Source: Hyphochytrium catenoides (Eukaryota > Sar > Hyphochytriomycetes > Hyphochytriales > Hyphochytriaceae). From it: a DNA stretch of 20,371 nt. Under the pieces are notes generated by a model. It ran no database searches, was not told the DNA's origin, and saw only the letters and a program-made list of their open reading frames with translations. Within the stretch, counting starts at the first letter, position 1. Each line of letters begins with the position of its first letter. Shown here in pieces: positions 10,013 to 20,121 of the stretch. Where the stretch lies: NCBI GenBank assembly GCA_900088475.1, contig FLMG01003049.1, positions 3,067 to 23,437 on the forward strand, read 5' to 3'. The translations under genes and the position numbers were made by a program.

Positions 10013-10957
10013 CTACGAATCTTCCTGTTGTGGATTAGTCTTATCGCTTAACGCTTTTGCTCGCTCCTCTATCTCTTGCAGCTTGGTGAGGGCCTCATCC
10101 AACTCTTGGTTGACCTACAAATATACAGATAGGGTTAGAGACAAGTTTCGATTACCGATTCTGAAGACAAGAGCCTATTCTTACCATAACTGGATCTACG
10201 GCTGGTGCATCATTTTGATAGGTTCACGATGGTGGGAGCGGGGATGTGAGGCCTAGATTAAGTATTGAAGATATATGACCGGTATTACCTTCGGCGACTT
10301 CGCTATCCTCGTTAGTCAGACCAAGCTTCTCCATTGACTGCCTCGTGAGCTGTTGGGCTAAAAGCTCCTATGTTTGAGATGCCGACCCCTTAGCCAGACA
10401 AGTCAATCAGAAAAACAAACAGAGTACGCACTTGTAGCTCTAGTTCCAGGGAAGAGATCTTGGCATTGGCATCGTCTTGCTTGGCAGTCTCTGATATCAA
10501 GGATAAAACTCTCTGCGAGACTGCCACTCTTGGAGTACCGCCAGGCTGCTTTTAGCGGAGGCACAACTTCTTAGATCTAAACACTACTGGATCATGCCCA
10601 GATGTCTTACTAAGCTCTGCAGCTCCTTTTTCACGTCCCGCAGCCGCGCCACACGGGCCAGTTCTTGAGTCTGTTAGAGCATGCCAGCAAGCTATCAGAG
10701 ACCATGGACAGCTAGCAGGGATTAGCGCAAAGAACCGTACCAGATACTCCTCCTGTGGATCGTCCTCATCCTCCAAACCTTCCGAAGCGAGCGCAGTTTC
10801 GAGGTCAAGGGCGAGGTCGTCATCCTGTTTCCTCTTTCTGTTAGTAGTTCCACATCGAGCAGTGACTATACTCACTTACCAACTCGTCCAGCGCAGATCG
10901 GAGCTTTTTCCGCCTGGCTCGTTGCCAGTCACCGAGTCCAGAGATTACATGGTCCAT
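10013..10957 (-). CDS. Unidentified small acidic coiled-coil protein, 7 exons
   Basis: I do not recognise this gene. Reading the minus strand, phase-consistent GT-AG exons are 10957-10880, 10824-10741, 10670-10611, 10512-10432, 10367-10289, 10201-10185 and 10114-10013, giving 166 residues and a stop. The N-terminus is basic (RARRKKLR near residue 13). An acidic stretch follows (DDDLALDLE, then GLEDEDDPQEEY). Next come heptad-like segments (DVKKELQSL, ISSLELELQELLAQQL) and a final predicted helix with EALTKLQEIEERAKAL, then a polar tail. There is no signal peptide or membrane segment. Its introns (55-98 bases) are shorter than most in the window. The ATG has an in-frame TGA two codons upstream and follows an AG, so an upstream exon cannot be excluded. 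It could be a small subunit of a larger complex, but nothing in the sequence says which. The 17-base exon is the weakest part. Confidence 0.62.
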
Positions 10958-11025
10958 CTGTCACAGGCAGAGTTTGGAACGATGAGGAATGAGGTTCACG
11001 AGGAGAAGTGCCATCGGGCTAGCTC

Positions 11026-11850
11026 TTAGGATAGTTGCTTTCTTGCTCGTCCTATCGGTAGATTCTCTTTAATCTCCTCTCTACGGATGTTGACTTCCCG
11101 TCTACTGTCTACCCTATGGGCTCTCCGCGGTACCTGCTGAAGAAGGGCCGTGGGGTCCTCAGTGGATAGATGAAGGCCACTCCCTAGGACAGAGAGTCTC
11201 TCCTGTTACCAACATGTACTACAGTAAGTCGAGAGCGTGATGCACTGAGACCACCATGCATTTGTACCATCAATGAGTGGTCGCTGCTGGGGCATTCCGG
11301 AGAGCATTCTCCCACTATCTCTTTACTCTTTGGCTCCCCTGGGTGTGCCCTCACCTCAGCGGTGGTCTAGAAACAAGCGTAAGAGCTGAGACTGCCGGTG
11401 GGCGGCGTCTGGAATGGGTCATACCTCCTTCTCCGGGCCCAGGAGACCCGTGACATAGACATCCATCATAATCCTTATATCACCCTCATAGACTGCGGTA
11501 CGATTGTCGTAGTCACTCTTAAGCTTTGTAGCTGGCCGGCAGCATTGGCGTTAACTTCCGTGCGATATAACAAGGAGGTAACCAGTTGGCTTGTCAAGAC
11601 GTTCGCACAGACGATAGACTCATAAGACACCAAGCGAGACGCAGCTTCACAGGGAATGGAGACAAGCAGTAAGCTCCAGCCATAAGCTTTAAGACGACTG
11701 GGAGAAGAGAGAAGGCCAGAGGAAGGGAGATGATCGCCTTGAGCCGATGATGACTGTCCGTGATAACCTTTCATCAGAACAGCTTCAACCTCACTCCCCT
11801 CCCACTCGTAAGAGAGAATAACGCCCAACAGGTGGAGTAGTAAGACGTCT
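11026..11850 (-). CDS. Unidentified multi-exon gene, 3' part resolved, 5' end unresolved
   Basis: I do not recognise this protein. The best exon is 11531-11425, which encodes SDYDNRTAVYEGD and then IRIMMDVYVTGLLGPEKE before a GTATGA donor. A terminal exon fits at 11202-11026, starting ERLSVLGSGLHLSTEDP and ending GRARKQLS then TAA; its frame matches the preceding phase 0 donor. A 12-base exon (11373-11362, TTAE) might lie between them. Upstream, 11850-11795 (DVLLLHLLGVILSYEWEG, then a GTGAGG donor, phase 1) joins in frame. Further 5', two unconnected candidates exist: an ATG frame at 12218-12042, and a Ser/Pro-rich frame ending near 11909. The protein has no domain I can name; the C-terminal 30 residues are basic. 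It runs in the same direction as the coiled-coil gene, 68 bases upstream of its ATG, so the two might even be one transcription unit. Exon limits need transcript data. Confidence 0.42.
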
Positions 11851-12299
11851 CTAGAGTCAGGAGGATATATCAGTCTCCCGTAGTAATAGGAATATATATA
11901 GCGATCACATGGGCGTTAGCCGCTTTGCAGTAGGACTGACGCTAACGGCTACCAGCGGCGATGGTTGGAGGCCACGCTGATGTGGACGAGAAAATTGGCT
12001 CGATAATGAAGACTCAACCCTAGCTTGCTCTCTATGAGGGGTTATGGAGAGAGATGTGGCCGGAAGAAGCCCCTTGGCATGTCCGGAAACTTTGCATTCC
12101 CTTCTGAAGCTTCAGTGGTGCATAGAACTCTTTGACGAGGCTTCTCTTTAAAGCTTGAAGAAGGTGTACGAACGGCAGCACCCAGATTGCCACTCTTCAA
12201 GCACTGAACCGCTCTCATCTGGAGCTCGCGGCGCGTAGGTCACTTCAACGGACCTCCCAGGGGTTGATAGAGATTGGATTTTAGGACAAAAAAGAAAAG
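11851..12299. other. Divergent region between the unknown minus-strand gene and UTP11
   Basis: This should hold the UTP11 promoter and the 5' part of the minus-strand gene. It contains a minus-strand ATG frame at 12218-12042 (58 codons, beginning MRAVQCLKSG, basic and Ser-rich, leader-like) for which I found no good splice donor. It also has an AT-rich patch near 11890-11900 and a short inverted repeat at 11914-11947. Confidence 0.4.
11914..11947. repeat. Short inverted repeat CGTTAGC ... GCTAACG
   Basis: Two 7-base arms (11914-11920 and 11941-11947) are separated by 20 bases. A second, overlapping pair, GCCGC (11919-11923) with GCGGC (11955-11959), lies beside it. It sits in the region between divergent genes, so it could be a protein-binding site, but arms this short can also arise by chance. 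Confidence 0.4.
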
Positions 12300-13180
12300 A
12301 TGCCGGGAGCTTCGCTGCGGAATGCCGTCAGGCGGCGGACGCACAAGGAAAGAGGCCAACCCCAGGAGCGCAAGAAGCTGGGTCTTCTTGAGAAGCACAA
12401 AGATTATGTACTCCGAGCAAAGGACTATAACAGCAAGAAAAAGAGGCTTCTTGCCCTCCAAAAAAAAGCTGAGTTCAGAAATCCAGAGGAGTATTACATG
12501 CGCATGAACAGGGAGACTACAAAGGTAGCAGTCTAATTCTTTTGCTAGCTAGACTTTGTCAAGGTTCTGACGGCGGCTGCAGGGTGGAATTGCTAGTGGG
12601 TCAGGAAACCATGGGGAAACCTTAAGCCATGACATGTTGAAAGTCCTGAAGACCCAAGATCTGGCCTATATTAATCTTCGCAATGCGATTGACCAGAAGG
12701 TAAGGAATGCATCCTATCCAACTCTTGTGCGTGGCGTCTCATATCGTTCGTCTGCTGCAACTCTAGAAAGCGGAGAGGCTTCAACAAAGTCTCCACCTTC
12801 TGGATAGTGATCCGGTCAACACACATAAAATCTTTTTGGACTCTGCGCAGGATGTTCGAGAGTTTGATCCCGTCAAGCACTTTGATACAGTCCCTGCTCT
12901 CGTAGAGACACCGTACAACCGAGTTCGGAAAGAGACGTTGAAGACGCAGGAGGTACAAGGGACGAGTAATAGAAAGGAAGTTAAGAAGGCTATCAAGCTC
13001 CGCGATGCACAATACCAGGAGTTGAAGGCAAGGTTGGATCGTTCTAAAAAGCTCGATAATGCTAGGCAACACCTGGAGCTAGAAAGAAATTTGTCGGGGA
13101 AGGGAAGGAAGAGGAAAATCAAGGATGCCGAGGACGGGAAACCTGCTGTCTATCGATGGAAAAGAGAGCGCAAGCGATGA
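12300..13180 (+). CDS. UTP11: UTP11 homologue, U3 snoRNP / small-subunit processome protein, 3 exons
   Basis: UTP11 is a nucleolar component of the SSU processome needed for 18S rRNA maturation from the pre-rRNA. Exons: 12300-12524, 12583-12699, 12767-13180, all phase 0; 251 residues, close to the human length of about 253. Family features are visible throughout: an N-terminal basic block with [20 protein letters not shown] (12-31), KKDY-like [21 protein letters not shown], then [25 protein letters not shown], the FD..KHF segment ([17 protein letters not shown]) and a very basic helical C-terminus ending in [10 protein letters not shown]. The introns are only 58 and 67 bases. The ATG is preceded by an A-rich leader. 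No regulation is evident. The downstream flank (13190-13215) is AT-rich and probably 3' UTR. Confidence 0.97.
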
Positions 13181-14042
13181 TTAAGTGGCCCGAATGTCTC
13201 TATTTATTTATTATACGATCTGACAACACCTTACCCAAGCTCAGAACAGCATATCCTTCCGTCCACGGTCCTAGGTGCACAGAGATGGGCACTGCAGCAG
13301 CTCGCAGCTCACCAATGTCCAGAGCCATTGCAGCAGACCCCAGCAGCTCTGTCTGCAGCACAACCGTGGCGTTGTGTCATATATAAATATATAGGTTATG
13401 GGACAGCACTAGATAGGAAGATATAAGACATGCATGAGGAGTGCCTCCGAGAAATGCAGCCGCCATGACCTGAGGATGATGGCACGGGGACAGTCCAGTC
13501 CATAACAGCTCAGCTTGAGGTTGCTCCCTATGACTGACTCAGCAGGGTCCTCCCGCCACGCACGCACCCTCTTGACGATTTTGACGGGAGGTTGTCTGGC
13601 ATCTAGGTCCTTCTATCAGGGATAAAACAGTTGAAGTACATAACCTGCCCATACGGGACCTTGAAACTAATGTAGAAGAGGTAGAGGACGGGAATTCGAT
13701 AAAGGGGTCACATGCACTTTGATGATTGTTAACGTCGGGTAGATTCAGAATCTTCATGAGATCTGGCCCCAACAGCGCTCTGTCAAACAGATTGTGGGAT
13801 CCTCCTCCTCTCCTCCCCACAGCTGCCGACTCCGCCCGTCAGCGCAGGCTCAAGAAAGGTGAGAGGCTGAGTGAGCGCAGTGCCCGACCCCATTTCATAC
13901 TTACGGCGCCACCGCGAGTCTGGAGCCTTCTGACAGTTGCCTCAGACTTGCGCTGGACGGCGTACCGTGCTCACTAGCTTATCTTTGACATAAGGCAACC
14001 AGGCAACAAGCAGTTGCGTCGGTTTACATTGCAGCCACCACT
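13181..14042. other. Intergenic region UTP11 / acyl-CoA ligase, no confident gene
   Basis: 862 bases between two plus-strand genes. It contains the likely UTP11 3' UTR, a GCAGCAG-rich patch (about 13290-13362), an AT-rich TATA-like patch (13378-13393) and, on the minus strand, a weak two-exon coding possibility around 13966-13729 with a GTAAGT donor at 13904. The ligase promoter should lie near its 3' end. I could not support a real gene here. Confidence 0.5.
13290..13362 (+). repeat. Degenerate CAG-rich tract
   Basis: Several scattered GCAGCAG/CAGCAG and GCAGCTC words make a degenerate, not perfect, repeat tract downstream of UTP11. There is no evidence that it is translated. Confidence 0.45.
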
Positions 14043-15872
14043 ATGCTAAGTATTCGCCAATTCTATCGCCAGAAAGCTGGCCTGGCCAGTTCTTTAGCGG
14101 CGCTGGACCATCTTGATCTTCGCCGCAGCGCACTTGGACGACAACCCAGCACTTTGACTTCAGGACAAAGAAATCAGCCCATTGGACGTTTCTCGTCTTT
14201 GGCAAGCCCGCTTAGAAAGGCCAGCACAGGCCCGCAGCGTCAGGATCCTGCGCCAAGTGTGTCCTTTTTTGGATTACACGGGCTGCAACGTCGCTGGAAA
14301 GTTTATAGCTCGCGAACTTCCATCACTCCGTCCCCGCTCAGCATTCCCGACTTCCTCTTAGAGGACATTGATCGCTGGGGCGACATCCCTGCACTCGTCA
14401 ATGGCGTCACAGAGTCAACAATTTCATTCCACGAGCTTGGCAAGCAGATCCGGAAGGTAGCTACCTCACTATCTCAGCGAGGACTGAAGAAGGGTGACGT
14501 GGTTCTCATCTCTGGCCTAAACTGTCCCGAATACATCGTCGCTGTCCTTGGCATTCTAAAAAGTGGAGGCATTGTATCGCCTGCCTCTCCCTCCTTCACT
14601 ACTGGAGAGGTCCTTGACCAGATTAAGGATTCAAACTCCACATGGGCAATAGTACACCCAGCGACCAAAAATAGCGCTTTGCCAGCAGCCCAGCAAGCAG
14701 GGCTCAAGGCGGATCGCCTCTTCATCTTCCCAGAGGAAGGAGAAACCACTCCGGGAGTGCAGCCATGGTCCTCCCTCATCAGCATCAGCGACGCTGAGAT
14801 TGCTGCACCGAACATCTCTATAGATGCGGAGAAGGACTTAGCCTTTCTTCCTTACTCTAGTGGAACTACCGGGAAGCCCAAGGGTGTCATGCTCTCGCAT
14901 CGAAATCTTACGGCCAATATGCTACAAGTGGGCGCCGTAGAGCCTAGAGACGCAGGGGCCACCACGATCTCCTTGCTGCCGTACTTCCACATCTATGGAC
15001 TCTTTATGGCCCTCTGGAACCTGAGAGATGGCGTGACAGGCGTCGTGATGCCCCAATTTGATCCCCAGCGGTTCTTGCACCTTGTGCAGTCATACAAGCC
15101 GCAGCTAGTCTTTATTGTCCCTCCCCTCGTTCTGTTCTTGTCCAGTCATCCTTTGGTAGAGAAGTACGATGTTTCAAGTCTTCGGTGGCTCGTCAGTGGG
15201 GCGGCACCGCTCACTATCACTGCAGAGGAGCTGCTAGAAAAGCGGATCAAGGATTGCAGAGTAAAGCAAGCATATGGGATGACAGAAAGCTCCCCTGTGA
15301 CGCTTTACACCCAGAACAGTCAAGTCGTCCCTGGCTCTGTCGGGCAGCTAGTCCCAAGCACGGAGATGAAGATAGTAAATCCTGAGACTGACGAAGAGCT
15401 CGGAGAACACCAGCAAGGAGAGATTTGGATGCGTGGGCCCCAAGTAATGCTTGGCTATCTCAACCGGCCGGAGGCAACGCGTGCCACTTTAACCCCAGAC
15501 GGCTTCCTTCGGACTGGAGACGTTGGTTATGTGACAGAAACCGGCAACGTGTTCATCACTGATCGCATCAAGGATCTCATTAAGTACAAGGGGCACCAGG
15601 TCTGCCCGACAGAGCTTGAGGACGTCGTTCTCAAGCATCCAGCAGTGCACGATGTGGCCGTGGTAGGGGTCCTCCGGCCGGAAGATGGACAGGAGATCCC
15701 GAAGGCGTTTGTCCAGCTGAAGCCAAGCGCGACAGCAACTGAGGAGGAAATCATGGACTTTGTGGCCGGGCAAGTTGATCCCATCAAGAAGTTACGGGCA
15801 TTGCAGTTTGTCGAACAGATACCTAGAACGGCGTCTGGGAAGATTTTGAGGCGGACACTTAGGCACATCTAA
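14043..15872 (+). CDS. 4-coumarate-CoA ligase-like acyl-CoA synthetase (AMP-forming), intronless
   Basis: ANL-superfamily enzyme: activates a carboxylic acid with ATP to an acyl-adenylate, then transfers it to CoA. A single 609-codon frame. P-loop signature YSSGTTGKPKGV at 271-282, YFHIYG at 314-319, YGMTESSP at 411-418, GEIWMRG at 459-465, TGDVGY at 491-496, ITDRIKDLIKYKGHQV at 505-520, and the C-domain catalytic lysine K600 in PRTASGKILRR. The overall pattern is closest to plant 4CL and 4CL-like proteins; the acid substrate cannot be read from the sequence, and medium or aromatic acids are both possible. The enzyme core begins near residue 95. The first 95 or so residues are rich in Arg, Ser and Gln with almost no early acidic residues, resembling a mitochondrial leader. 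The C-terminus (RHI) is not a peroxisomal PTS1. Having no intron sets it apart from its neighbours. Confidence 0.95.
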   Translation: MLSIRQFYRQKAGLASSLAALDHLDLRRSALGRQPSTLTSGQRNQPIGRFSSLASPLRKASTGPQRQDPAPSVSFFGLHGLQRRWKVYSSRTSITPSPLSIPDFLLEDIDRWGDIPALVNGVTESTISFHELGKQIRKVATSLSQRGLKKGDVVLISGLNCPEYIVAVLGILKSGGIVSPASPSFTTGEVLDQIKDSNSTWAIVHPATKNSALPAAQQAGLKADRLFIFPEEGETTPGVQPWSSLISISDAEIAAPNISIDAEKDLAFLPYSSGTTGKPKGVMLSHRNLTANMLQVGAVEPRDAGATTISLLPYFHIYGLFMALWNLRDGVTGVVMPQFDPQRFLHLVQSYKPQLVFIVPPLVLFLSSHPLVEKYDVSSLRWLVSGAAPLTITAEELLEKRIKDCRVKQAYGMTESSPVTLYTQNSQVVPGSVGQLVPSTEMKIVNPETDEELGEHQQGEIWMRGPQVMLGYLNRPEATRATLTPDGFLRTGDVGYVTETGNVFITDRIKDLIKYKGHQVCPTELEDVVLKHPAVHDVAVVGVLRPEDGQEIPKAFVQLKPSATATEEEIMDFVAGQVDPIKKLRALQFVEQIPRTASGKILRRTLRHI

Positions 15873-16328
15873 GTATATGAGGATAGGTGTGCATGCAAGA
15901 TATGCAGAAGCATAACGCATGGCACAGAAGTCTACTAAGAAGCCACAGCCTTTGAGGAGCAAGGAAGGTCTAAGAAGAGGGGGCACGGACGTCAGAGTGC
16001 AGCTATTTAAGATCACACTTCCATGGAATGGGGCCTCTTCCAGATTGTCTGCTCTACCCTCTGATGGGGATAAGCTGTGTCTAAAGTACCACCAGCAAGG
16101 TGCTTCTGCGGTTAAATTAGACAGCAGACGTTAAGAGCAACTGAAGTAGATGTAGAAGACATAGGAAAACTGACGGGGCGGAGAGAGAGATGGGGGGCGA
16201 GAGAGAGAGAGGTGTTAGTAGCCAGAGAAACGGTAATAAAAGATAGGCTTCGGTAAGCTAATGGTTCCTAGTAGCGCATATCCAGAGTTAACATTATCAA
16301 ATAGCTCCTCGTCACTTTTGTTTGGCTC
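15873..16328. other. Convergent spacer between acyl-CoA ligase and DDB1
   Basis: This should contain the two 3' UTRs. Short open frames here show no motifs. The only distinctive element is the GA microsatellite at 16180-16212. Confidence 0.6.
16180..16212 (+). repeat. Interrupted (GA)n microsatellite
   Basis: Two GA runs of about five units each (16181-16190 and 16199-16210) are separated by a short G-rich interruption, in the convergent spacer. Confidence 0.85.
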
Positions 16329-19300
16329 TCAGTGTAACCGCGACATCTCCTCAATCCTCTTCGTTACTTCCTCTACCGTCAAAGGTGCCCCGTCCGTCAT
16401 GGTCCCATCTTCATTTAGTGCTTTCACCACCTCCCGCGCTCTGCTGGGCTTCAGGTCTAAGAAGCTCTCAATCATGTCGCCTGCAAAACAGCAAAAGGAA
16501 ATGGTGAGGGAGCATATAACTTTGCGACTCCAAGCGCCCAGCCCAGTTCCAGTTCTCGCTTTTCTATAAGCCTGGTAATGCCTTTTCAATTCTTCTCCAG
16601 CGTCCCGTTCAACGGCCCACCGCCCTATCCAAGCTCCTGCCGGCCACATGTCCATTGTTTCTCACTCTAATCCCTTGAGACTCAACAATGTGACGCTGGC
16701 CACTCCACTGCCTCTTCAAGTGCACCATACATTCCTTGATTCACTTACCATCAACAAAATTCTTCGCGTCTGATGTCTTTCTGTCGTTCTCAAAAGCTCT
16801 CCACTCTTCATGAGAAAAGCCGCCAATGCCGTGGACTACTTTCGTCACCGCCTTCTGGACTCGGTGGAAAAAGCTATGTTGATCCTCTGAAATGCTGGCA
16901 ATCACTCCAATGGCACCGTTAACAGTGCCGTAAATCAGGGTCTGAGGACCTGCAGTCAGCGGATTGTTCTCGGCATCAGCTGGCTGCATCACTAGCGACC
17001 CCTTCTGAAAGCGGTTGACATACTCGCCGAGGTGATACTCTCCCTGAATGTCTAGACGTCCCCTTTCCTCGTCGGTGGCCGCATCGTTGTTCTTCTTTAG
17101 CGTGAAAAGGTTGAACGAAGTATCCGCCCCTATGAAGATATCGTCATCCAGCATGTCAACTGCTGTCATCCAATTCGAGTTATAGTCCTTCGCTATCTCA
17201 TCAATAGTGCCGTCCAAGGTCTTGTACGCTAGAAGGGAGATGGACTTCATCAAGTCGCCGACAATAATAAAGTCTCCTCTGCTCTGGAGACATAGTGCGA
17301 TGATATGCCCATGGTGACCGCATTCCGACTGAAGTTCTCTCTCACCGTCTTCTTCTTTCTCTACCCATTTGTATAGCTGTACCTTACTGTTAATGCCGGC
17401 AAGGAGTTTGCCATTGAAGGCATTAAAGGTGTAAACAGCCCCTCGCGTCTCTTTCTCTGCTACAAGCACAAGTTTCCTTTCCTCCTGACTTCCGACAATC
17501 GAAAAGACAAGAATCCTTCCTTGTGTGGGCTCTGCCTCCTCCTCATGGGTATAGGCAGTGCCGACCACTAGGTACTCTTTCGAATCATCTGCGAAGGTAC
17601 AGGATATGGCTGCACAGCCGCTCTCAAATGGATCAAGCTTATGGCTGTGGAGCAGGTCAAATGTCTGATTGTCGTACAAGCGGACAAAGTTCATCTCTGT
17701 CTCTTCCCCGTTCTGCTCAACGCTGTATTTTACAGTGCAAACACCTAGCGCTTGAGCGGACTCCAAGTGGGCAATGCGTCGGGGTTGCTCCCCTAGCGGG
17801 ACCGTCCGTATGTGGAGCTTTTGAATATCATCAATGGTCCCGATGGTCAGTTCCTCCTCTGAAGCCAGCGCCAAACACTCAGGGAAGGATTCTGAGTGAA
17901 ATGGACACATGTTGTTCGCTTCCTTTGTGTTGACATTGGAGTAGAGGATCTTCCCATTGCTTCCATATATAACGGTCGGTCGGTCCGAAGCCGCAAAGAC
18001 GTGGGTCACAGATTTCGTCCGGAAGGTTGAGAGGTTGATAGGCTGAGTACCAAGGCAGACCTTCTTCCTGCCGCTAACCTGACTGGTCTCAGAGTCAAAG
18101 TTGTAGTTGATAAGGTGGCCATCACCAAGACCTACAAGGAGAAAGTGCTTGCTCTCAAAAGAGGCAAAGAGGATAGACCGGGGTAAAGTTTCACCTCCTA
18201 AGGGCTCCTTGCACTTTGGGGTGAGATCAGGAAGGCTTAGGATGCGTACAGTGATGTCCGTCCACATCCCTACAGCGCAGTAGCGGGACGTCAAGGGAAC
18301 CGTAGAACCCTCTGATGGCCCTTCTACACCTTCTATAGGGTTCAGATTGATACACGAGACTTCGTACTCTAACTTTCTGTGGGCCTTTTCCACCAGCTGT
18401 TCGTTGATCACCTCCAAGTATACTAAGTTCCCTCCACCACAAGCCGCCACAATCTGAGTCGGATTGGCTGAGGCGACAGTGATTCGAAGCCCATTTGGCG
18501 GCGTCCAAACGTGTATAACCTGCTTATTTACCGAGGAGCAAAGACGGATGGCGGTCTCCGTCACCTGTAACCACAGAGTACCCAGAAGGTTCGCACAGCA
18601 TAGCGTCTTGACGTTCTCAAAGCCTTCGATTTCCGTCTCCTCCATTTCTTCTCCTTCTATGGCGAGCACTCTGATCTCATTGATGAAGGATTGTACCAGA
18701 AACTTGTCATACGGACTGTCAAAGGAGGGCCTAAGTGGCCACATGCCTGTGATACCAGGTAGTTCGATAGCCGCTTGCTCGTTAATTCCGATGCCATTTC
18801 TGATCACTCTCAACGAACCATCTTTGTACGCGCCGCTGCACGTCACGATCTGGCCCTGGCCCTGCCTGTCTAGGTCCATCATGCAGAAATCAACGATTGG
18901 ACCAAGGTTGGTGTACGTGTCCAGTACTGTCAAGTACGAGCCTGCCTCGTCTCTTACAGAGTTAAGCTTGACGAGCTGTGAGTCTCCAAATGCGCTGCCG
19001 ATAAATACGACGCCATTGTCTAGGTAGGAGACAGTGGAGGCGCAACTGGTATCACCTAAGTATTCCATGTTGAGCCCTTGCACCTGGCCTCCGTCATGCT
19101 GTAGTACTACCACGTGCAACCCTCCGTAGCTGTCAGCGAGTAAGTATCTGGACCCATCCTTGTCCACCTGGCCGTAAGCTTTAATGAAGGTGTCAGGTAT
19201 AGGGACGGACTTCTGAGTGACGCCATTATGATATGTGACTATCTGCTGTCCAACAATAATAACACCGCCAAGAGGCTCCGGGACTGGAATGAGAAGAGAA

Positions 19301-20096
19301 GCCCCGCCTTCCACATTTGCCTGCTGCCATTGTCCTTCGCTAAGGTCCTTCTCCTTCAATAGAACCTCATACGTTTTGACATGTCGTGCCTCCCGATAAT
19401 CTTGAAAGAGGACACAGAGCGTCGGCCGCCGAGCGACGTGTAGAAAGGCGATATCGATAACCTGATGCTCCTCTAGGCGGACATTGAAGGCCTCCTTCAG
19501 AGCCCCCGAGGATGGATCCATGGGGATGATTTTGAAATGTCCATCATACAAGTGCATCCCAATCAGACGACACTTTGGATCCACGCTGCTCTTGTGACCA
19601 GTATCTGCAGGCTTAGCAATCCGATCCTAGTGTACCCGGCATTAGTAAGTAAGGCTAAGGTAATGTAATTTTTTCAGATGAAAAGGTTAAGAAGCGGAAT
19701 GGCAACTTACCTTGACATTGCCATGTGCTCTAGTCACAATCTCTCCTGCTTTCCGATCATACGCAAGGACGCAGAACTTGTACCTCTCTGTCGCTATGAA
19801 GAGCAAATCTTGTTCCTCGTCCTACGTGAGAGCCAAAGAAGAGTCAGTTCCTTATTATTATGGCTGCCAATAGCCGTCAATCTTACCGCCGGTCTGAAGG
19901 TCTCCATGAGCGAGATCCTACCATAGACCCCTACATCGAACTGAGGCATCAGCCCTTCCGGAGTCATCAGGTGGACCTCTAGCCGAGTAGACTTGGCGAT
20001 GATGAGATTATGGTCCTTGGGACCCGTAAAGTTGGCTGTGATAGAGCTTGTCACAGCTGTCGGCTTCTGAGCCGTCACCACGTAGTTGAACGCCAT
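16329..20096 (-). CDS. DDB1: DNA damage-binding protein 1 (DDB1), CUL4 ligase adaptor, 4 exons
   Basis: DDB1 links CUL4-RBX1 to WD40 substrate receptors (DCAFs) and acts in nucleotide-excision repair and protein turnover in the nucleus. Minus-strand exons: 20096-19887, 19821-19711, 19626-16749 and 16480-16329; 1116 residues against about 1140 in animals and plants. The N-terminus [12 protein letters not shown] (4-15) is nearly identical to the animal protein. Further family landmarks are [108 protein letters not shown] and [10 protein letters not shown]. These span the three beta-propellers (BPA, BPB, BPC). The C-terminal helical domain is [12 protein letters not shown], across the last intron, ending EEMSRLH. 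I chose the ATG at 20096, not the GTG codons just upstream, because it aligns with the conserved start. No frameshift or missing blade is seen. Confidence 0.98.
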
Positions 20097-20121
20097 GATC
20101 ACCACTTGCTATGCCTAAGGG

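Noticed and set aside
15919-16134. 71-codon frame after the acyl-CoA ligase
   Set aside because: It has no recognisable domain and lies in a convergent 3' spacer. Its basic start is not enough to support a gene.
18464-19027. 187-codon plus-strand frame opposite DDB1
   Set aside because: The whole stretch is covered by conserved DDB1 propeller sequence on the minus strand, so it is an antisense shadow.
7748-20096. DNA-repair gene cluster (Fpg plus DDB1)
   Set aside because: Only two repair genes are present, separated by unrelated housekeeping genes in mixed orientation, with no shared promoter. Chance co-location is enough.
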